Positions 24,615 through 33,333 of a stretch of DNA of 64,000 nucleotides are shown here, one piece after another. The position numbers and the translations under genes were made by a program. This DNA is from Mycolicibacterium wolinskyi (lineage in GTDB: Bacteria > Actinomycetota > Actinomycetes > Mycobacteriales > Mycobacteriaceae): the NCBI RefSeq assembly GCF_002101965.1, contig NZ_LQQA01000023.1, forward strand, positions 62,001 through 126,000, read 5' to 3'. Under the pieces are notes generated by a model, which saw only the letters and a program-made list of their open reading frames with translations, did no database searches and was not told the origin of the DNA. The first letter of the stretch is position 1. Each line of letters begins with the position of its first letter.

Positions 24615-25829
24615 ATGAGGGAGTTGCCACATGTGCTGGGCATCGTTCTGGCCGGCGGAGAGGGCAAGCGGCTGTACCCGTTGACGGCGGATCGCGCCAA
24701 GCCCGCGGTTCCCTTCGGTGGCGCTTACCGACTGATCGATTTCGTGCTGTCCAACCTGGTCAATGCCCGGTATCTCCGAATCTGCGTTCTCACGCAATAC
24801 AAGTCGCATTCACTGGACCGTCACATCAGCCAGAACTGGCGGCTGTCGGGTCTGGCCGGTGAATACATCACGCCGGTGCCCGCACAGCAACGGCTCGGGC
24901 CGCGGTGGTACACCGGTTCGGCCGATGCCATCTACCAGTCGCTCAACCTGATCTACGACGAAGATCCGGACTACATCATCATCTTCGGGGCCGACCACGT
25001 GTACCGCATGGACCCCGAGCAGATGCTGCAATTCCACATCGAGAGCGGTGCGGGTGCGACCGTCGCCGGTATCCGGGTGCCGCGCGCGGAAGCGAGCGCG
25101 TTCGGCTGCATCGACTCCGACGAGTCGGGCCGCATCCGCGGGTTCATCGAGAAGCCGGCCGATCCGCCGGGCACCCCGGACGATCCCGAGCAGACGTTCG
25201 TGTCGATGGGCAACTACATCTTCACGACGAAGGTGCTCATCGACGCGATCCGCGCCGACGCCGACGACGACCATTCCGATCACGACATGGGCGGCGACAT
25301 CATCCCGCGGCTCGTGGCGGACGGGATGGCCGCGGTGTACGACTTCAAGAACAACGAGGTGCCGGGAGCGACCGAACGCGATCACGGTTACTGGCGTGAC
25401 GTCGGGACCCTCGACGCGTTCTACGACGCGCACATGGATCTGGTTTCGGTGCACCCGGTGTTCAACCTGTACAACAAGCGGTGGCCGATCCGCGGTGAGT
25501 CCGAGAACCTCGCCCCCGCCAAGTTCGTCAACGGCGGCTCGGCCCAGGAATCCGTCGTCGGCGCAGGCAGCATCATTTCGGCGGCGTCCGTACGCAATTC
25601 GGTGCTGTCGTCCAACGTCGTGATCGACGACGGCGCCATCGTCGAAGGCAGCGTGCTGATGCCCGGTGTCCGGGTGGGCCGCGGCGCCGTGGTGCGGCAC
25701 GCGATTCTGGACAAGAACGTCGTCGTCGGCCCGGGGGAGATGGTCGGCGTCGACCTCGACAAGGACCGTGAGCGTTTCGCGATCAGCGCGGGCGGCGTCG
25801 TCGCCGTCGGCAAGGGCGTGTGGATCTGA
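24615..25829 (+). CDS. glgC: glucose-1-phosphate adenylyltransferase
   Basis: 404 residues. It makes ADP-glucose from ATP and glucose-1-phosphate for alpha-glucan and glycogen synthesis. The N-terminal pyrophosphorylase motif is LAGGEGKRLYPLTADRAKPA near residue 12; FGADHVYRMD lies near 122, FIEKPADPPG near 177 and GYWRDVGTLDAF near 257; the C-terminal left-handed beta helix runs from about 290. A TAGGTT hexamer (24603-24608) lies 6 nt before the ATG and there is no clear SD, suggesting leaderless expression. It is divergent from glgM over 150 bp. Confidence 0.95.
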   Translation: MRELPHVLGIVLAGGEGKRLYPLTADRAKPAVPFGGAYRLIDFVLSNLVNARYLRICVLTQYKSHSLDRHISQNWRLSGLAGEYITPVPAQQRLGPRWYTGSADAIYQSLNLIYDEDPDYIIIFGADHVYRMDPEQMLQFHIESGAGATVAGIRVPRAEASAFGCIDSDESGRIRGFIEKPADPPGTPDDPEQTFVSMGNYIFTTKVLIDAIRADADDDHSDHDMGGDIIPRLVADGMAAVYDFKNNEVPGATERDHGYWRDVGTLDAFYDAHMDLVSVHPVFNLYNKRWPIRGESENLAPAKFVNGGSAQESVVGAGSIISAASVRNSVLSSNVVIDDGAIVEGSVLMPGVRVGRGAVVRHAILDKNVVVGPGEMVGVDLDKDRERFAISAGGVVAVGKGVWI

Positions 25830-25832
25830 GAC

Positions 25833-26453
25833 TCACTCCCACGAGTCGACCCCTGCGGCCGGGGCCGCGGTCTTGGCATTCGCGCGGCGCCGTCGCCACC
25901 GCCACAGCCGGAACACACCCCAGGCCAGGGCCAGCAGCGCCACCAGAACCAGGACCGGCACCAGGATCGCGACGAACACGAGCCCGACACTGGTGACATC
26001 CTCGACCGTCGACAACACCGGCGCGGCCATACCGGCCGAGGCGACGTTGGCCGCGGGCCGCACCGCCGACTTCGTCAGCGACACCGCGAGTGCGGTGACC
26101 ACCCCGATCGCCACCGGAACCCATTGACCGGATTGGGCGAATGCGCCCGGATCGGTCACCGCGGCGGTTTGCGATGCGGTGCCCGACCCGAACACGATGC
26201 CGCCCGCGGTGGGCCGCACGAACGTCTGGATCGTGTCGTTGACGGTGTCGAGGGCGGGGATCTTGTCGGCGACGACCTCGACGACGAGCAGCACCGCGAC
26301 GATCGCCATCACCCAGCCGTTCTCCAGCCAGGCCCAGCCCGCAGGCAGCGCCACCAGGTCGGTGAACCGGGACAACAGGCCCAGCGCCAGCAACGGGATG
26401 TAGGCGTTCAATCCCGCCGCGGTGGCCAACCCGAAGCCGGTCAGCAGTTCCAC
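25833..26453 (-). CDS. DUF4126 integral membrane protein
   Basis: 206 residues with several hydrophobic segments (about 5-28, 45-65, 115-135, 150-185) and a conserved-looking N-terminus LLTGFGLATAAGLNAYIPLL, characteristic of DUF4126. The C-terminus is basic (RLWRWRRRRAN) and cytoplasmic by the positive-inside rule. Function is unknown. It is convergent with glgC (3-bp gap). An acyltransferase gene lies 43 bp upstream on the same strand, so it may be the last gene of that operon. Confidence 0.75.
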   Translation of the reverse strand: MELLTGFGLATAAGLNAYIPLLALGLLSRFTDLVALPAGWAWLENGWVMAIVAVLLVVEVVADKIPALDTVNDTIQTFVRPTAGGIVFGSGTASQTAAVTDPGAFAQSGQWVPVAIGVVTALAVSLTKSAVRPAANVASAGMAAPVLSTVEDVTSVGLVFVAILVPVLVLVALLALAWGVFRLWRWRRRRANAKTAAPAAGVDSWE

Positions 26454-26496
26454 ATCGTCATTATTGCCCTGGGAAGCGCCGGCGGTCGGACACTTC

Positions 26497-27357
26497 CTAT
26501 GATGTCGCCGGTCGCGTCGCCCTACGCCACGCCAAGGGGTTCAGTTCGCGGTACGGGTCGTCACTGCGGATCTTGAGCAGCTCGGCCAGGCTCTGCTCCA
26601 AGGATTCCTTGGTGTTCTGTCGGACGGTGGCCGTCCATTTCTCGGCCGACATGCGCGCCGGCTTGGTGGTGTCGACGGGCGCCGCGAACCGGACGTACAT
26701 GCGTTGCGGCCGCGGGATCAGCGTGGGGCCGACGCCGCGCAGCAGCGGCATCGCCATGTCGGTTCGGCCCGAGAGCTTCTCGCTGACCGTCTCGCTGAGG
26801 CGGCCCAGCCAGTGGTCACGCGTCGTCACGCTCACGTACACATCGTCGCCGCCGACGAGTGCGACCGGAACGATCGGATACGCGTGCTCGGCGGCGATGC
26901 GCGCGAACCCGGCGCGGCCCTCCCAACGCAATGTGTACTGCTCGCCTTTGAATTTGGGGATCTCGCGGCCGCCACCGGGAAACACCAGGATCGGTTCGTC
27001 GTGTCGCATGAGTTCCCTTGCGCTCTCGGGTGCTCCGACCACGGCGCCGCACGCGGCCAGCAGATCGCCTGCCGGCCCGGGCATGTCGCCGAATCTGCGG
27101 TAGGTCAGGGGTCGCACCCGCATGCCGATCTCGCGGCGCACCACATAGGGAATCAACAGTGCTTCCGCTCCGAACTGGGTGTGGTTGCCCACCAAGAGAA
27201 ATCGGCCGTCGCGGGGGAGATTGTGCAGTCCGTCCACGTAGGGCCGGTACAGGTCGACCAGCGGTTCGATGCCGTCGGCGACGGTCTCCACGGCTCGCCG
27301 CATGACCTGTATGTGGCTGGCGGGCTTCATGATCGCGTCGATCTTCGTGACGGTCAT
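26497..27357 (-). CDS. LPLAT-family acyltransferase
   Basis: 286 residues. The glycerolipid acyltransferase core has VGNHTQFGAEALL near residue 57 (the His of the HX4D-type block; the usual Asp is replaced, GAE) and the second block FPGGGREIPK near 126. This matches the DGAT/PES-like branch of lysophospholipid acyltransferases. A likely role is acylation of glycerolipid or phytol-like acceptors; the substrate is not determinable. ATG at 27357 overlaps the upstream methyltransferase stop by 4 bp (ATGA), so the two are translated together, under the TetR operator at 28132-28145. Confidence 0.8.
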   Translation of the reverse strand: MTVTKIDAIMKPASHIQVMRRAVETVADGIEPLVDLYRPYVDGLHNLPRDGRFLLVGNHTQFGAEALLIPYVVRREIGMRVRPLTYRRFGDMPGPAGDLLAACGAVVGAPESARELMRHDEPILVFPGGGREIPKFKGEQYTLRWEGRAGFARIAAEHAYPIVPVALVGGDDVYVSVTTRDHWLGRLSETVSEKLSGRTDMAMPLLRGVGPTLIPRPQRMYVRFAAPVDTTKPARMSAEKWTATVRQNTKESLEQSLAELLKIRSDDPYRELNPLAWRRATRPATS

Positions 27358-28115
27358 GACCGGGAGAACACCACGACCGTCGGAGTGGGTCCGAGCCGGA
27401 ACGCCTGCGGCAGGAACCGAATGCGCATCTGTGGGTCGGCGGCCTTGCCGAGGGCGATGAAGGCCGAGCGGCTGTAGGACCGCAGTGTGCTGATGAATCC
27501 GTCGTGGACGACCGGTTTCACGAGTGCGAAGGGCGCCATGACCGCCAGTGTCAGGAGCAGGCCCACCGGTCGCGGACGTTTGAGGTCGATGACCAGGAAT
27601 TGCTTGCCGACCCGGGTGGCTTCCGCGATCGCCCGGAACGCGACCGCGGGCGGGAGGTGATGGAATGCCAGGGCGAACACCACCAGGTCGAAGCTGTTGT
27701 CCTCGGCGTCGATGGCAGTCGCGTCGACGACTCGGGTGGTCACCCGCGGGTCGGCGCCGAGTGCACCGGCGGCGACATTGGCGACCGACGTCGGGTCAAG
27801 ATCGCTGACTGTCACGGTCGCGGTGGGATGCAACTCCAAGATGCGGGCGGAGAGCTTGCCGTGCCCGGCGCCCAACTCGAGGATGCGCGGATTGGGGATG
27901 TCGGACACGAGATCCAGTGCGATGCGGGCGTTTTTGTCGTGCTGCTGCGTGCGGGTGCCCATGCGATCGAGGCCGGCGATCACCTTCTGCTTGACGTCAT
28001 CACCGACGTCGTCGCGGTCGAGGTACTCCAGCGCATCGGTCTGTAGCCGCCGGTCGAGCCAGGACGCATCGGGTCCGCCTCGCGGCATCCGGGCGATCTC
28101 GAGTTCAACTGTCAT
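27354..28115 (-). CDS. class I SAM-dependent methyltransferase
   Basis: 253 residues. The SAM-binding motif I ILELGAGHGKLSARILE lies near residue 78, followed by VTVSDLDPTSV, and FDLVVFALAFHHLPP near 143. A hydrophobic segment (about 185-205, PVGLLLTLAVMAPFALV) suggests membrane association, fitting a lipid-type substrate. ATG at 28115; it is divergent from a TetR gene with a perfect palindrome between them. It overlaps the acyltransferase gene by 4 bp, so the pair probably works on one lipid pathway. Confidence 0.82.
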   Translation of the reverse strand: MTVELEIARMPRGGPDASWLDRRLQTDALEYLDRDDVGDDVKQKVIAGLDRMGTRTQQHDKNARIALDLVSDIPNPRILELGAGHGKLSARILELHPTATVTVSDLDPTSVANVAAGALGADPRVTTRVVDATAIDAEDNSFDLVVFALAFHHLPPAVAFRAIAEATRVGKQFLVIDLKRPRPVGLLLTLAVMAPFALVKPVVHDGFISTLRSYSRSAFIALGKAADPQMRIRFLPQAFRLGPTPTVVVFSRS

Positions 28116-28131
28116 GACTCCACCGTACCGA

Positions 28132-28145
28132 ACGAACTAGTTCGT
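28132..28145. promoter_or_regulatory. TetR operator: perfect 14-bp palindrome
   Basis: ACGAACTAGTTCGT is a perfect inverted repeat in the 47-bp gap between the methyltransferase and tetR genes. It ends 5 bp before TATGAT (28151-28156), the likely -10 of the tetR gene, whose GTG lies 6 nt further. A repressor bound here would block both divergent promoters. Confidence 0.75.
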
Positions 28146-28162
28146 CTGGTTATGATTCTCCT

Positions 28163-28732
28163 GTGAGAACCACGACCGAACTGCGCGAGGAGATCCTTAC
28201 CGCAGCGCGAGCCGAGTTCGCGCAGTACGGGCTGGCCGGCGCCAGGATCGACCGCATCGCACGATCGGCGCAGGCGAGCAAGGAACGGCTGTACGCGCAC
28301 TTCGGTGACAAGGAGACGCTGTTCCGCGAGGTGTTCGCCGCCGACGGCGCGGAGTTCTTCCGCTCGGTGACCCTGCGTCCCGAGGCCGTCCCCGAGTTCG
28401 TCGGCGATGTCTACGACCTCGGCCTGCGTAGGCCAGAACACCTCCGCATGATCATGTGGGCTCAGCTGGAAGGGTTCGTGCTCGACGAGCCTCAGTCCGA
28501 TGGGCGCCCCATCCCCGCACACGCGGTCGCGGCGATCGAAGCCGCGCAGGCCGGTGGCTACGTCGACTCATCTTGGGACTCAGGGGATCTGCTCGCCCTG
28601 CTGTTTTCGATCGGGCTCGCTTGGGCCCAGTCACCGCACCCCGACGCCGTGACCGATGATCCGGCGGTGATCTCGCGCCGCCGCGCCGCGGCGGTCGAGG
28701 CGGCCACTCGCATCGTCGCCGTCGCGCGCTGA
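28163..28732 (+). CDS. TetR-family transcriptional regulator
   Basis: 189 residues. The N-terminal TetR HTH spans about 8-52 (REEILTAARAEFAQYGLAGA, then IDRIARSAQASKERLYAHFG). The C-terminal ligand domain is of the TetR_C_33-like type (RPEHLRMIMWAQLE, LLFSIGLAWAQSP). GTG at 28163 lies 6 nt after TATGAT with no SD, so it is probably leaderless. It is divergent from a methyltransferase-acyltransferase operon; the shared palindrome predicts autoregulation and repression of that operon. Confidence 0.88.
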   Translation: MRTTTELREEILTAARAEFAQYGLAGARIDRIARSAQASKERLYAHFGDKETLFREVFAADGAEFFRSVTLRPEAVPEFVGDVYDLGLRRPEHLRMIMWAQLEGFVLDEPQSDGRPIPAHAVAAIEAAQAGGYVDSSWDSGDLLALLFSIGLAWAQSPHPDAVTDDPAVISRRRAAAVEAATRIVAVAR

Positions 28733-28733
28733 G

Positions 28734-29408
28734 TCACCACACGTACGGCATCAACCGGTACCGCACCTGCTGCGTGTACTCGGTGTACCCGGCGAGCTCA
28801 TGCCGCAGCGCCTTCTCCTCGTCGAGGATTCGGAGTGCGAGGACCGGGACGCCAGGGGCAATCAATATCAGCGCCCAGTAGGAGCCCAGCGCAATCGGCA
28901 AACCGATCATCATGATCAGCGCACCGAAGTACATCGGATGACGCACCAGCGCATACAGCCCGGTGGATACGACTTCCTGTCCGGCTTCGACTGTGATGGT
29001 GGCCGCGGCGTAACTGTTCTGGATGACCACCAGCATCGTGATACCCAGACCGATCGCCACCAGGGCGTTGCCCAGTAATGCCACCGCGGTCGGCACCTGA
29101 GACCAACCGAAGCGATGGTCGAGGGCGCTGAGCACCGCGACGCCGAAAAACCACACATAGATGCCCAAGACGATGAGCTTCTGCGCCGGTCTGGTCTCGG
29201 CTGTCGGTCCGGAGTGCATGCGCCGTCGCAGTACCTCAGGATTCTTCAGGCCGAGATAGATCGTGTAAACGGTGCCCAGGATCGCGAACACCGCGATGAA
29301 AAGCCATGCCTGCCAATAGTCGAAGGTGCCTGCCGGCCCGAACAGCAGCGCGGCGATGAGCACGAATCCGACAACCGAGAACGCGAGCGCTTGCACAACC
29401 GTCTTCAT
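28734..29408 (-). CDS. ICMT/PEMT-like integral membrane methyltransferase (Rv1216c-like), copy 1
   Basis: 224 residues and 5-6 transmembrane segments. The C-terminal region GLYALVRHPMYFGALIMMIG and the terminal EYTQQVRYRLMPYVW match the isoprenylcysteine carboxyl methyltransferase family fold, which methylates lipid-like substrates. ATG at 29408 begins MKTVVQALAFSVVGF. It is a tandem duplicate of the next gene: same length, the same FGPAGTFDYWQAW, RHPMYFGAL and RYRLxPYVW. The substrate is unknown. It is convergent with tetR (1-bp gap). Confidence 0.8.
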   Translation of the reverse strand: MKTVVQALAFSVVGFVLIAALLFGPAGTFDYWQAWLFIAVFAILGTVYTIYLGLKNPEVLRRRMHSGPTAETRPAQKLIVLGIYVWFFGVAVLSALDHRFGWSQVPTAVALLGNALVAIGLGITMLVVIQNSYAAATITVEAGQEVVSTGLYALVRHPMYFGALIMMIGLPIALGSYWALILIAPGVPVLALRILDEEKALRHELAGYTEYTQQVRYRLMPYVW

Positions 29409-29439
29409 CGTTCCTCTTCTCGTTGGTGGGTGCGGGCCG

Positions 29440-30114
29440 TCACCACACGTACGGCACCAGCCGATACCTGACCTTGCGCGTGTAGTCGTCGTAGCCGTCG
29501 AGTTCGGTGCGCAGCATCTTTTCCTCGTCACTGATGCGCACGCCCAGGATCGGCGCCGAGGCGATGGTCGCGAGCATCGCCCAGTAGGAGCCCAACGCCA
29601 GGGGAGTGCCGAACATCATCAACAGGGCACCGAAGTACATCGGATGCCGCACGAGGCCGTAGAGGCCCGTGGAGACGACGTGTTGCTCGTCCTCGACGCG
29701 AATGCTGGCGCCGGCGAAGCTGTTTTGGAAAACCACGGCCTGCGCGAGGATCAGGCCGACCGCCACAAGGACGTCGCCGAGGATGACGACCGCGGTCGGT
29801 ACATCCGACCAGCCGAAGCGGCGGTCGAGGGCGCTGACGATGAGCACCGCGAGAATCGCGACGACGATCGCCCAGATCGCGATCTTCTGCACAAGCCGGG
29901 TTTCGGCCAGCGGGCCACCGTGCAGGCGCCGCTGCAGTGCCGCTGGATCCTTGACGGCCAGATAGAAGCTGGGAATCAGGGTGGCGACCAAGAACACGCC
30001 GATGAAAACCCAGGCCTGCCAGTAGTCGAACGTGCCCGCGGGTCCGAACAGTGCCAGCCCGAAGAACACCAGACCGAAAACCCCGGACGCCACTGCTTGA
30101 AGTACCAGCTTCAT
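29440..30114 (-). CDS. ICMT/PEMT-like integral membrane methyltransferase (Rv1216c-like), copy 2
   Basis: 224 residues, a paralogue of the downstream copy with the same topology and motifs (LFGPAGTFDYWQAWVFIGVF, GLVRHPMYFGALLMMFG, RKVRYRLVPYVW). ATG at 30114 is preceded by GGAGAAGGC. It lies 17 bp after the ABC permease gene, so it probably belongs to the raaS-ABC operon. The M. tuberculosis locus has one such gene (Rv1216c, also 224 residues), so this window appears to carry a local duplication. Confidence 0.82.
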   Translation of the reverse strand: MKLVLQAVASGVFGLVFFGLALFGPAGTFDYWQAWVFIGVFLVATLIPSFYLAVKDPAALQRRLHGGPLAETRLVQKIAIWAIVVAILAVLIVSALDRRFGWSDVPTAVVILGDVLVAVGLILAQAVVFQNSFAGASIRVEDEQHVVSTGLYGLVRHPMYFGALLMMFGTPLALGSYWAMLATIASAPILGVRISDEEKMLRTELDGYDDYTRKVRYRLVPYVW

Positions 30115-30131
30115 GCCTTCTCCTCTCCGCC

Positions 30132-31751
30132 TCACGCCGCGTCGCGGCGGCGGTAGATCCATCCGGCGCCAAATGCCAAAAGCGTTGCTACCGAGAGCAT
30201 CACGATCAGTGCGACGACCGGGTAGTCCATCGGGGCAGTGGTCTGCCCGACCGGTGACAAGTCGATCAGCCAGCTGGGCAGCCGTAGCAGGGCTCCGAGA
30301 TAGAGCGCGGTGATCACGAATGTGACGGCCAACCAGCCGATCCAGGGGGCACGCAGCGCGACGGCGAGTGCGGCGATCGCGGCCATCACCGCGAGGGCGG
30401 GCACGTAGGCCAGCCCGGCGAGCGTCAACCGCACGATCGTGCCGGGCTCGCCGAGCGTGAGCCCGGCACCCAGCCCGTTGCCCAGCCCGGCGCAGAACAT
30501 CAGGATGACCGACCCGATCACGGCGGACACTGCTGCGCCGAGCAGCCACTGCCAGCGCGACACCGCGCCGGCGAGCACGGCTTCCCCGAGACCGTTCTGC
30601 TCGTCGCTGTGCACCCGCAGGACGGCGCCCACCGCATACGCCGTGGCGGCGGCCGCGAGGAACTGCGTCATGGTGGTGTACACGCCGTCGTTTCCTTGCG
30701 CGGCGAACACCCGGGCGATCAGCTCGTTGTCAAGCGCCGCGTCCATGAGCGATTTCGTCATCGAGCCGAATGTGAGGCCACCAAGGAACAGGCCCACGCT
30801 CCAGCCGATCGTCTGACCCCGTTGCAGGGTCAGGTGCAGGCTCAGCGGCCCGGTGATCTGCGGCGCGTTCGGCCGCTCCCCGGTCGACGGGATGGTGCCG
30901 TCGTCGTATTGGCGACGCTTCTCCAGTACACCTGCCACGGCCATCAGTGCGATCGCCAACGCGACCAGCAGACCCAATGGCCACCAACGCAATTCGACGA
31001 ATGCACGCATCTGCTGCGCCCAGGCGATCGGGGAGAACCAGCTCAGCGCACTGCCGGAGTTGTCGATGACATCGCCCACTCCGCGCACCAGCGCGGCTAC
31101 GGCGAGCGTGGCCATCGCCGCACCGGTGGCGGTGCGGGCCTGCCGCCACAGTTGCGCGGTCACGGCGGCGACGGCACCGAACACCATGGCGACCGCGGTG
31201 ACACCCAGGCACATGCCCGCGGTGTCGACAAGCCCGAATCCCGTCGACGCCATCGCGAGCGTCATCGTCAGTGCGAGAATCGCGTTCAGACCGCCGACCA
31301 GGATGAGTGCCGCCGTCGTCCGGGCATAGCGCCCGACGACCGAGGACAGCACGAGTTCGGCTGCGCCGCTTTCCTCCTCGGCCCGGGTATGGCGGATGAC
31401 GGTGAGGATAGCCAGAATCGACGTGGCAACGATGAGCGTGAGCATCAACTCGTTGGCCATCATCACCCCCAAGTCGGTCTCCTTGGTGCCGAACATGGGG
31501 CCGCCCAGCATCATTCCGGCCGGGGTCTTGAGCAGGTTGACCCGTGCGAGGCGCTGCGGCTCCTCGGGGTAGGCGAGCCGTATCGCGTACGGCGCGTACA
31601 CCATCATGAGCGTCAGCACCGCGATCCACACGGTCAGCCGCACCCGGTCGCGTCGAATCGCCAGCCGCAGCAGGTTTCCGACACCGGTGAACGGAGAGTT
31701 TCCGGTCGCCGTGCGGCGATGGGCGGCCGTGGCGGTGGCCGATGCGCTCAC
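30132..31751 (-). CDS. ABC transporter permease (Rv1217c-like drug exporter)
   Basis: 539 residues with about 12 hydrophobic segments, arranged as two homologous halves, like tetronasin-type exporters. GTG at 31751 overlaps the ATPase stop by 4 bp (GTGA), fixing the start; the upstream frame is a shadow of the ATPase gene. With the ATPase at 31748-32650 it forms the Rv1217c-Rv1218c-type exporter, implicated in M. tuberculosis in drug efflux under RaaS control. The natural substrate is uncertain. Confidence 0.88.
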   Translation of the reverse strand: MSASATATAAHRRTATGNSPFTGVGNLLRLAIRRDRVRLTVWIAVLTLMMVYAPYAIRLAYPEEPQRLARVNLLKTPAGMMLGGPMFGTKETDLGVMMANELMLTLIVATSILAILTVIRHTRAEEESGAAELVLSSVVGRYARTTAALILVGGLNAILALTMTLAMASTGFGLVDTAGMCLGVTAVAMVFGAVAAVTAQLWRQARTATGAAMATLAVAALVRGVGDVIDNSGSALSWFSPIAWAQQMRAFVELRWWPLGLLVALAIALMAVAGVLEKRRQYDDGTIPSTGERPNAPQITGPLSLHLTLQRGQTIGWSVGLFLGGLTFGSMTKSLMDAALDNELIARVFAAQGNDGVYTTMTQFLAAAATAYAVGAVLRVHSDEQNGLGEAVLAGAVSRWQWLLGAAVSAVIGSVILMFCAGLGNGLGAGLTLGEPGTIVRLTLAGLAYVPALAVMAAIAALAVALRAPWIGWLAVTFVITALYLGALLRLPSWLIDLSPVGQTTAPMDYPVVALIVMLSVATLLAFGAGWIYRRRDAA

Positions 31752-32650
31752 GGCGTCACCCCCTGGTACTCGCGCAGAAACATGTCCTCGAGCGAGGCGG
31801 GTGTGACGGTGAGGTCCTCGATGCCGAGATCGGTCAGGTGTTCCATGGTGAACTCGAGATCGCCGCGGTCCACCGAGAATTTCACCTGTCCGTCGTCGGC
31901 GCTGAAGTCGTGGACGTAGGGGACGTCGCGCAGCGCCCGGCCATCGGAACGCGTGCGGACGGTGACCGACGTGCGCATGAGGTGGCGCAGCTCTGCCAGC
32001 GTGCCCGAACGTACGGTGCGGCCCGCCCGGATGATCGTCACGTTGTCGCAGAGCTTTTCGACCTCGGCCAGGATGTGGCTGGACAGCAGCACTGCCGCGC
32101 CGCGTTCGGCCACCTCCGTCACGCACTGCTGAAAAGCTTTCTCCATCAACGGATCCAGCCCGGACGTCGGCTCGTCGAGGATGTAGAGCTCGGCGTTGCA
32201 GCTGAATGCCGCGACGATCGCGACCTTCTGCCGGTTGCCCTTCGAGTACGTCCGCGCCTTCTTGTGTGGATCGAGCTCGAAGCGGTCGATCAGCTGATCG
32301 CGCCTGCGCGTGTCGATGCCGTTGCCGCGCAGGCGGCACAGGAAGTCGATGGCCTGCTGCCCGGTGAGATTGGGCCACAACGTGACATCGCCCGGTACGT
32401 AAGCGATCCGGCGGTGCAGTGCGACCGCGTCATGCCAGGGGTCACCACCGAGCAGACGCACGGTGCCGCGTTCGGCTCGCAGAAGCCCCAGCAGGACGCG
32501 GATGGTCGTGGACTTGCCTGCGCCGTTGGGGCCGAGAAAGCCGGTGATGTGACCGTGCGACACGGTCAGGTTCAGGCCATCGAGTGCTTTGGTGCGGCCG
32601 AATGATTTTGACAGACCGCGGATCTCGACCGCTGCGGAGTCGTTAGTCAT
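31748..32650 (-). CDS. ABC transporter ATP-binding protein (Rv1218c-like)
   Basis: 300 residues. Walker A is GPNGAGKSTTIR near residue 40, the signature YSKGNRQKVAI near 140 and Walker B ELYILDEPTSGLD near 160, with the H-loop SSHILAE; this is the drug-export (DRA/CcmA-like) class. ATG at 32650 has SD GAGGA at 5-nt spacing; a GTG at 32662 overlapping the raaS stop (GTGA) is an alternative adding four residues. It energises the permease encoded next. Confidence 0.92.
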   Translation of the reverse strand: MTNDSAAVEIRGLSKSFGRTKALDGLNLTVSHGHITGFLGPNGAGKSTTIRVLLGLLRAERGTVRLLGGDPWHDAVALHRRIAYVPGDVTLWPNLTGQQAIDFLCRLRGNGIDTRRRDQLIDRFELDPHKKARTYSKGNRQKVAIVAAFSCNAELYILDEPTSGLDPLMEKAFQQCVTEVAERGAAVLLSSHILAEVEKLCDNVTIIRAGRTVRSGTLAELRHLMRTSVTVRTRSDGRALRDVPYVHDFSADDGQVKFSVDRGDLEFTMEHLTDLGIEDLTVTPASLEDMFLREYQGVTP

Positions 32651-32658
32651 CGTTGTCC

Positions 32659-33333
32659 TCACGCTGGTTCCTTGTTGTCGACCGATTCGGCGGGGGCACT
32701 GAACGGGATGCCTTGTTCGCGCTGGGCAAGAAATGCGTCGTACATCGTCGAGTCGGTCAGCATGCCGTTGGTGTAGAGCTCGAGCGCGGGCAGCACCATG
32801 TCCTCGCCGTAATCGCGCAGCACCGCACGCAGGTCGGTCGGGTTGTCGTGCATCTGCAGGTACAGCAGGAACCCGCCGCCGTTCGTGATCGCGACGTACT
32901 TGGCCCGCGCCCGCGGATCACGGCTCGGCTTGAGCGTGCCTGCCCTGACCCCTTCTTCGAGATACTGCTCGGCGTTGTCGGCCATCCGGCGCCAAAAGGT
33001 CTTGGCGAGCTCGCTGCCGGACTGCATGCTGTGCACGAGGTAGGCCATCAACGGTGCGTACGACTCGATCTCCGACATCTGGGCCAGCCAGGTCGCCGGA
33101 TCGGCCGTCTGCAGCGACTCCGACTTCGCCTCGCGGATCACCTCGGCCACGTAGTCGTCGCACGCCTTGCGCAGGCCGTCTTTGGAGCCGAAGTGGTGGA
33201 TCACCAGGGCCGCACTGACGCCCGCGGCGTCGGCGATCGCCCGCAGGCCCACGCTGAAACCGTGTTGCCCGAATTGCTCGATCGCGGAATCGCGGATCCG
33301 GGCGATTCCCGTTCGATCTTCGACTGAACGCAT
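32659..33333 (-). CDS. raaS: TetR-family repressor RaaS (Rv1219c-like)
   Basis: 224 residues. The N-terminal HTH (about 8-50: GIARIRDSAIEQFGQHGFS, then IADAAGVSAALVIHHFGSKD) is followed by a ligand domain. In M. tuberculosis the orthologue RaaS represses the adjacent ABC exporter and influences survival during antibiotic exposure. ATG at 33333 abuts a three-half-site operator and lies 7 nt from a TAGCGT -10, implying leaderless mRNA. The gene heads an operon of regulator, ATPase, permease and ICMT-like genes. Confidence 0.9.
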   Translation of the reverse strand: MRSVEDRTGIARIRDSAIEQFGQHGFSVGLRAIADAAGVSAALVIHHFGSKDGLRKACDDYVAEVIREAKSESLQTADPATWLAQMSEIESYAPLMAYLVHSMQSGSELAKTFWRRMADNAEQYLEEGVRAGTLKPSRDPRARAKYVAITNGGGFLLYLQMHDNPTDLRAVLRDYGEDMVLPALELYTNGMLTDSTMYDAFLAQREQGIPFSAPAESVDNKEPA

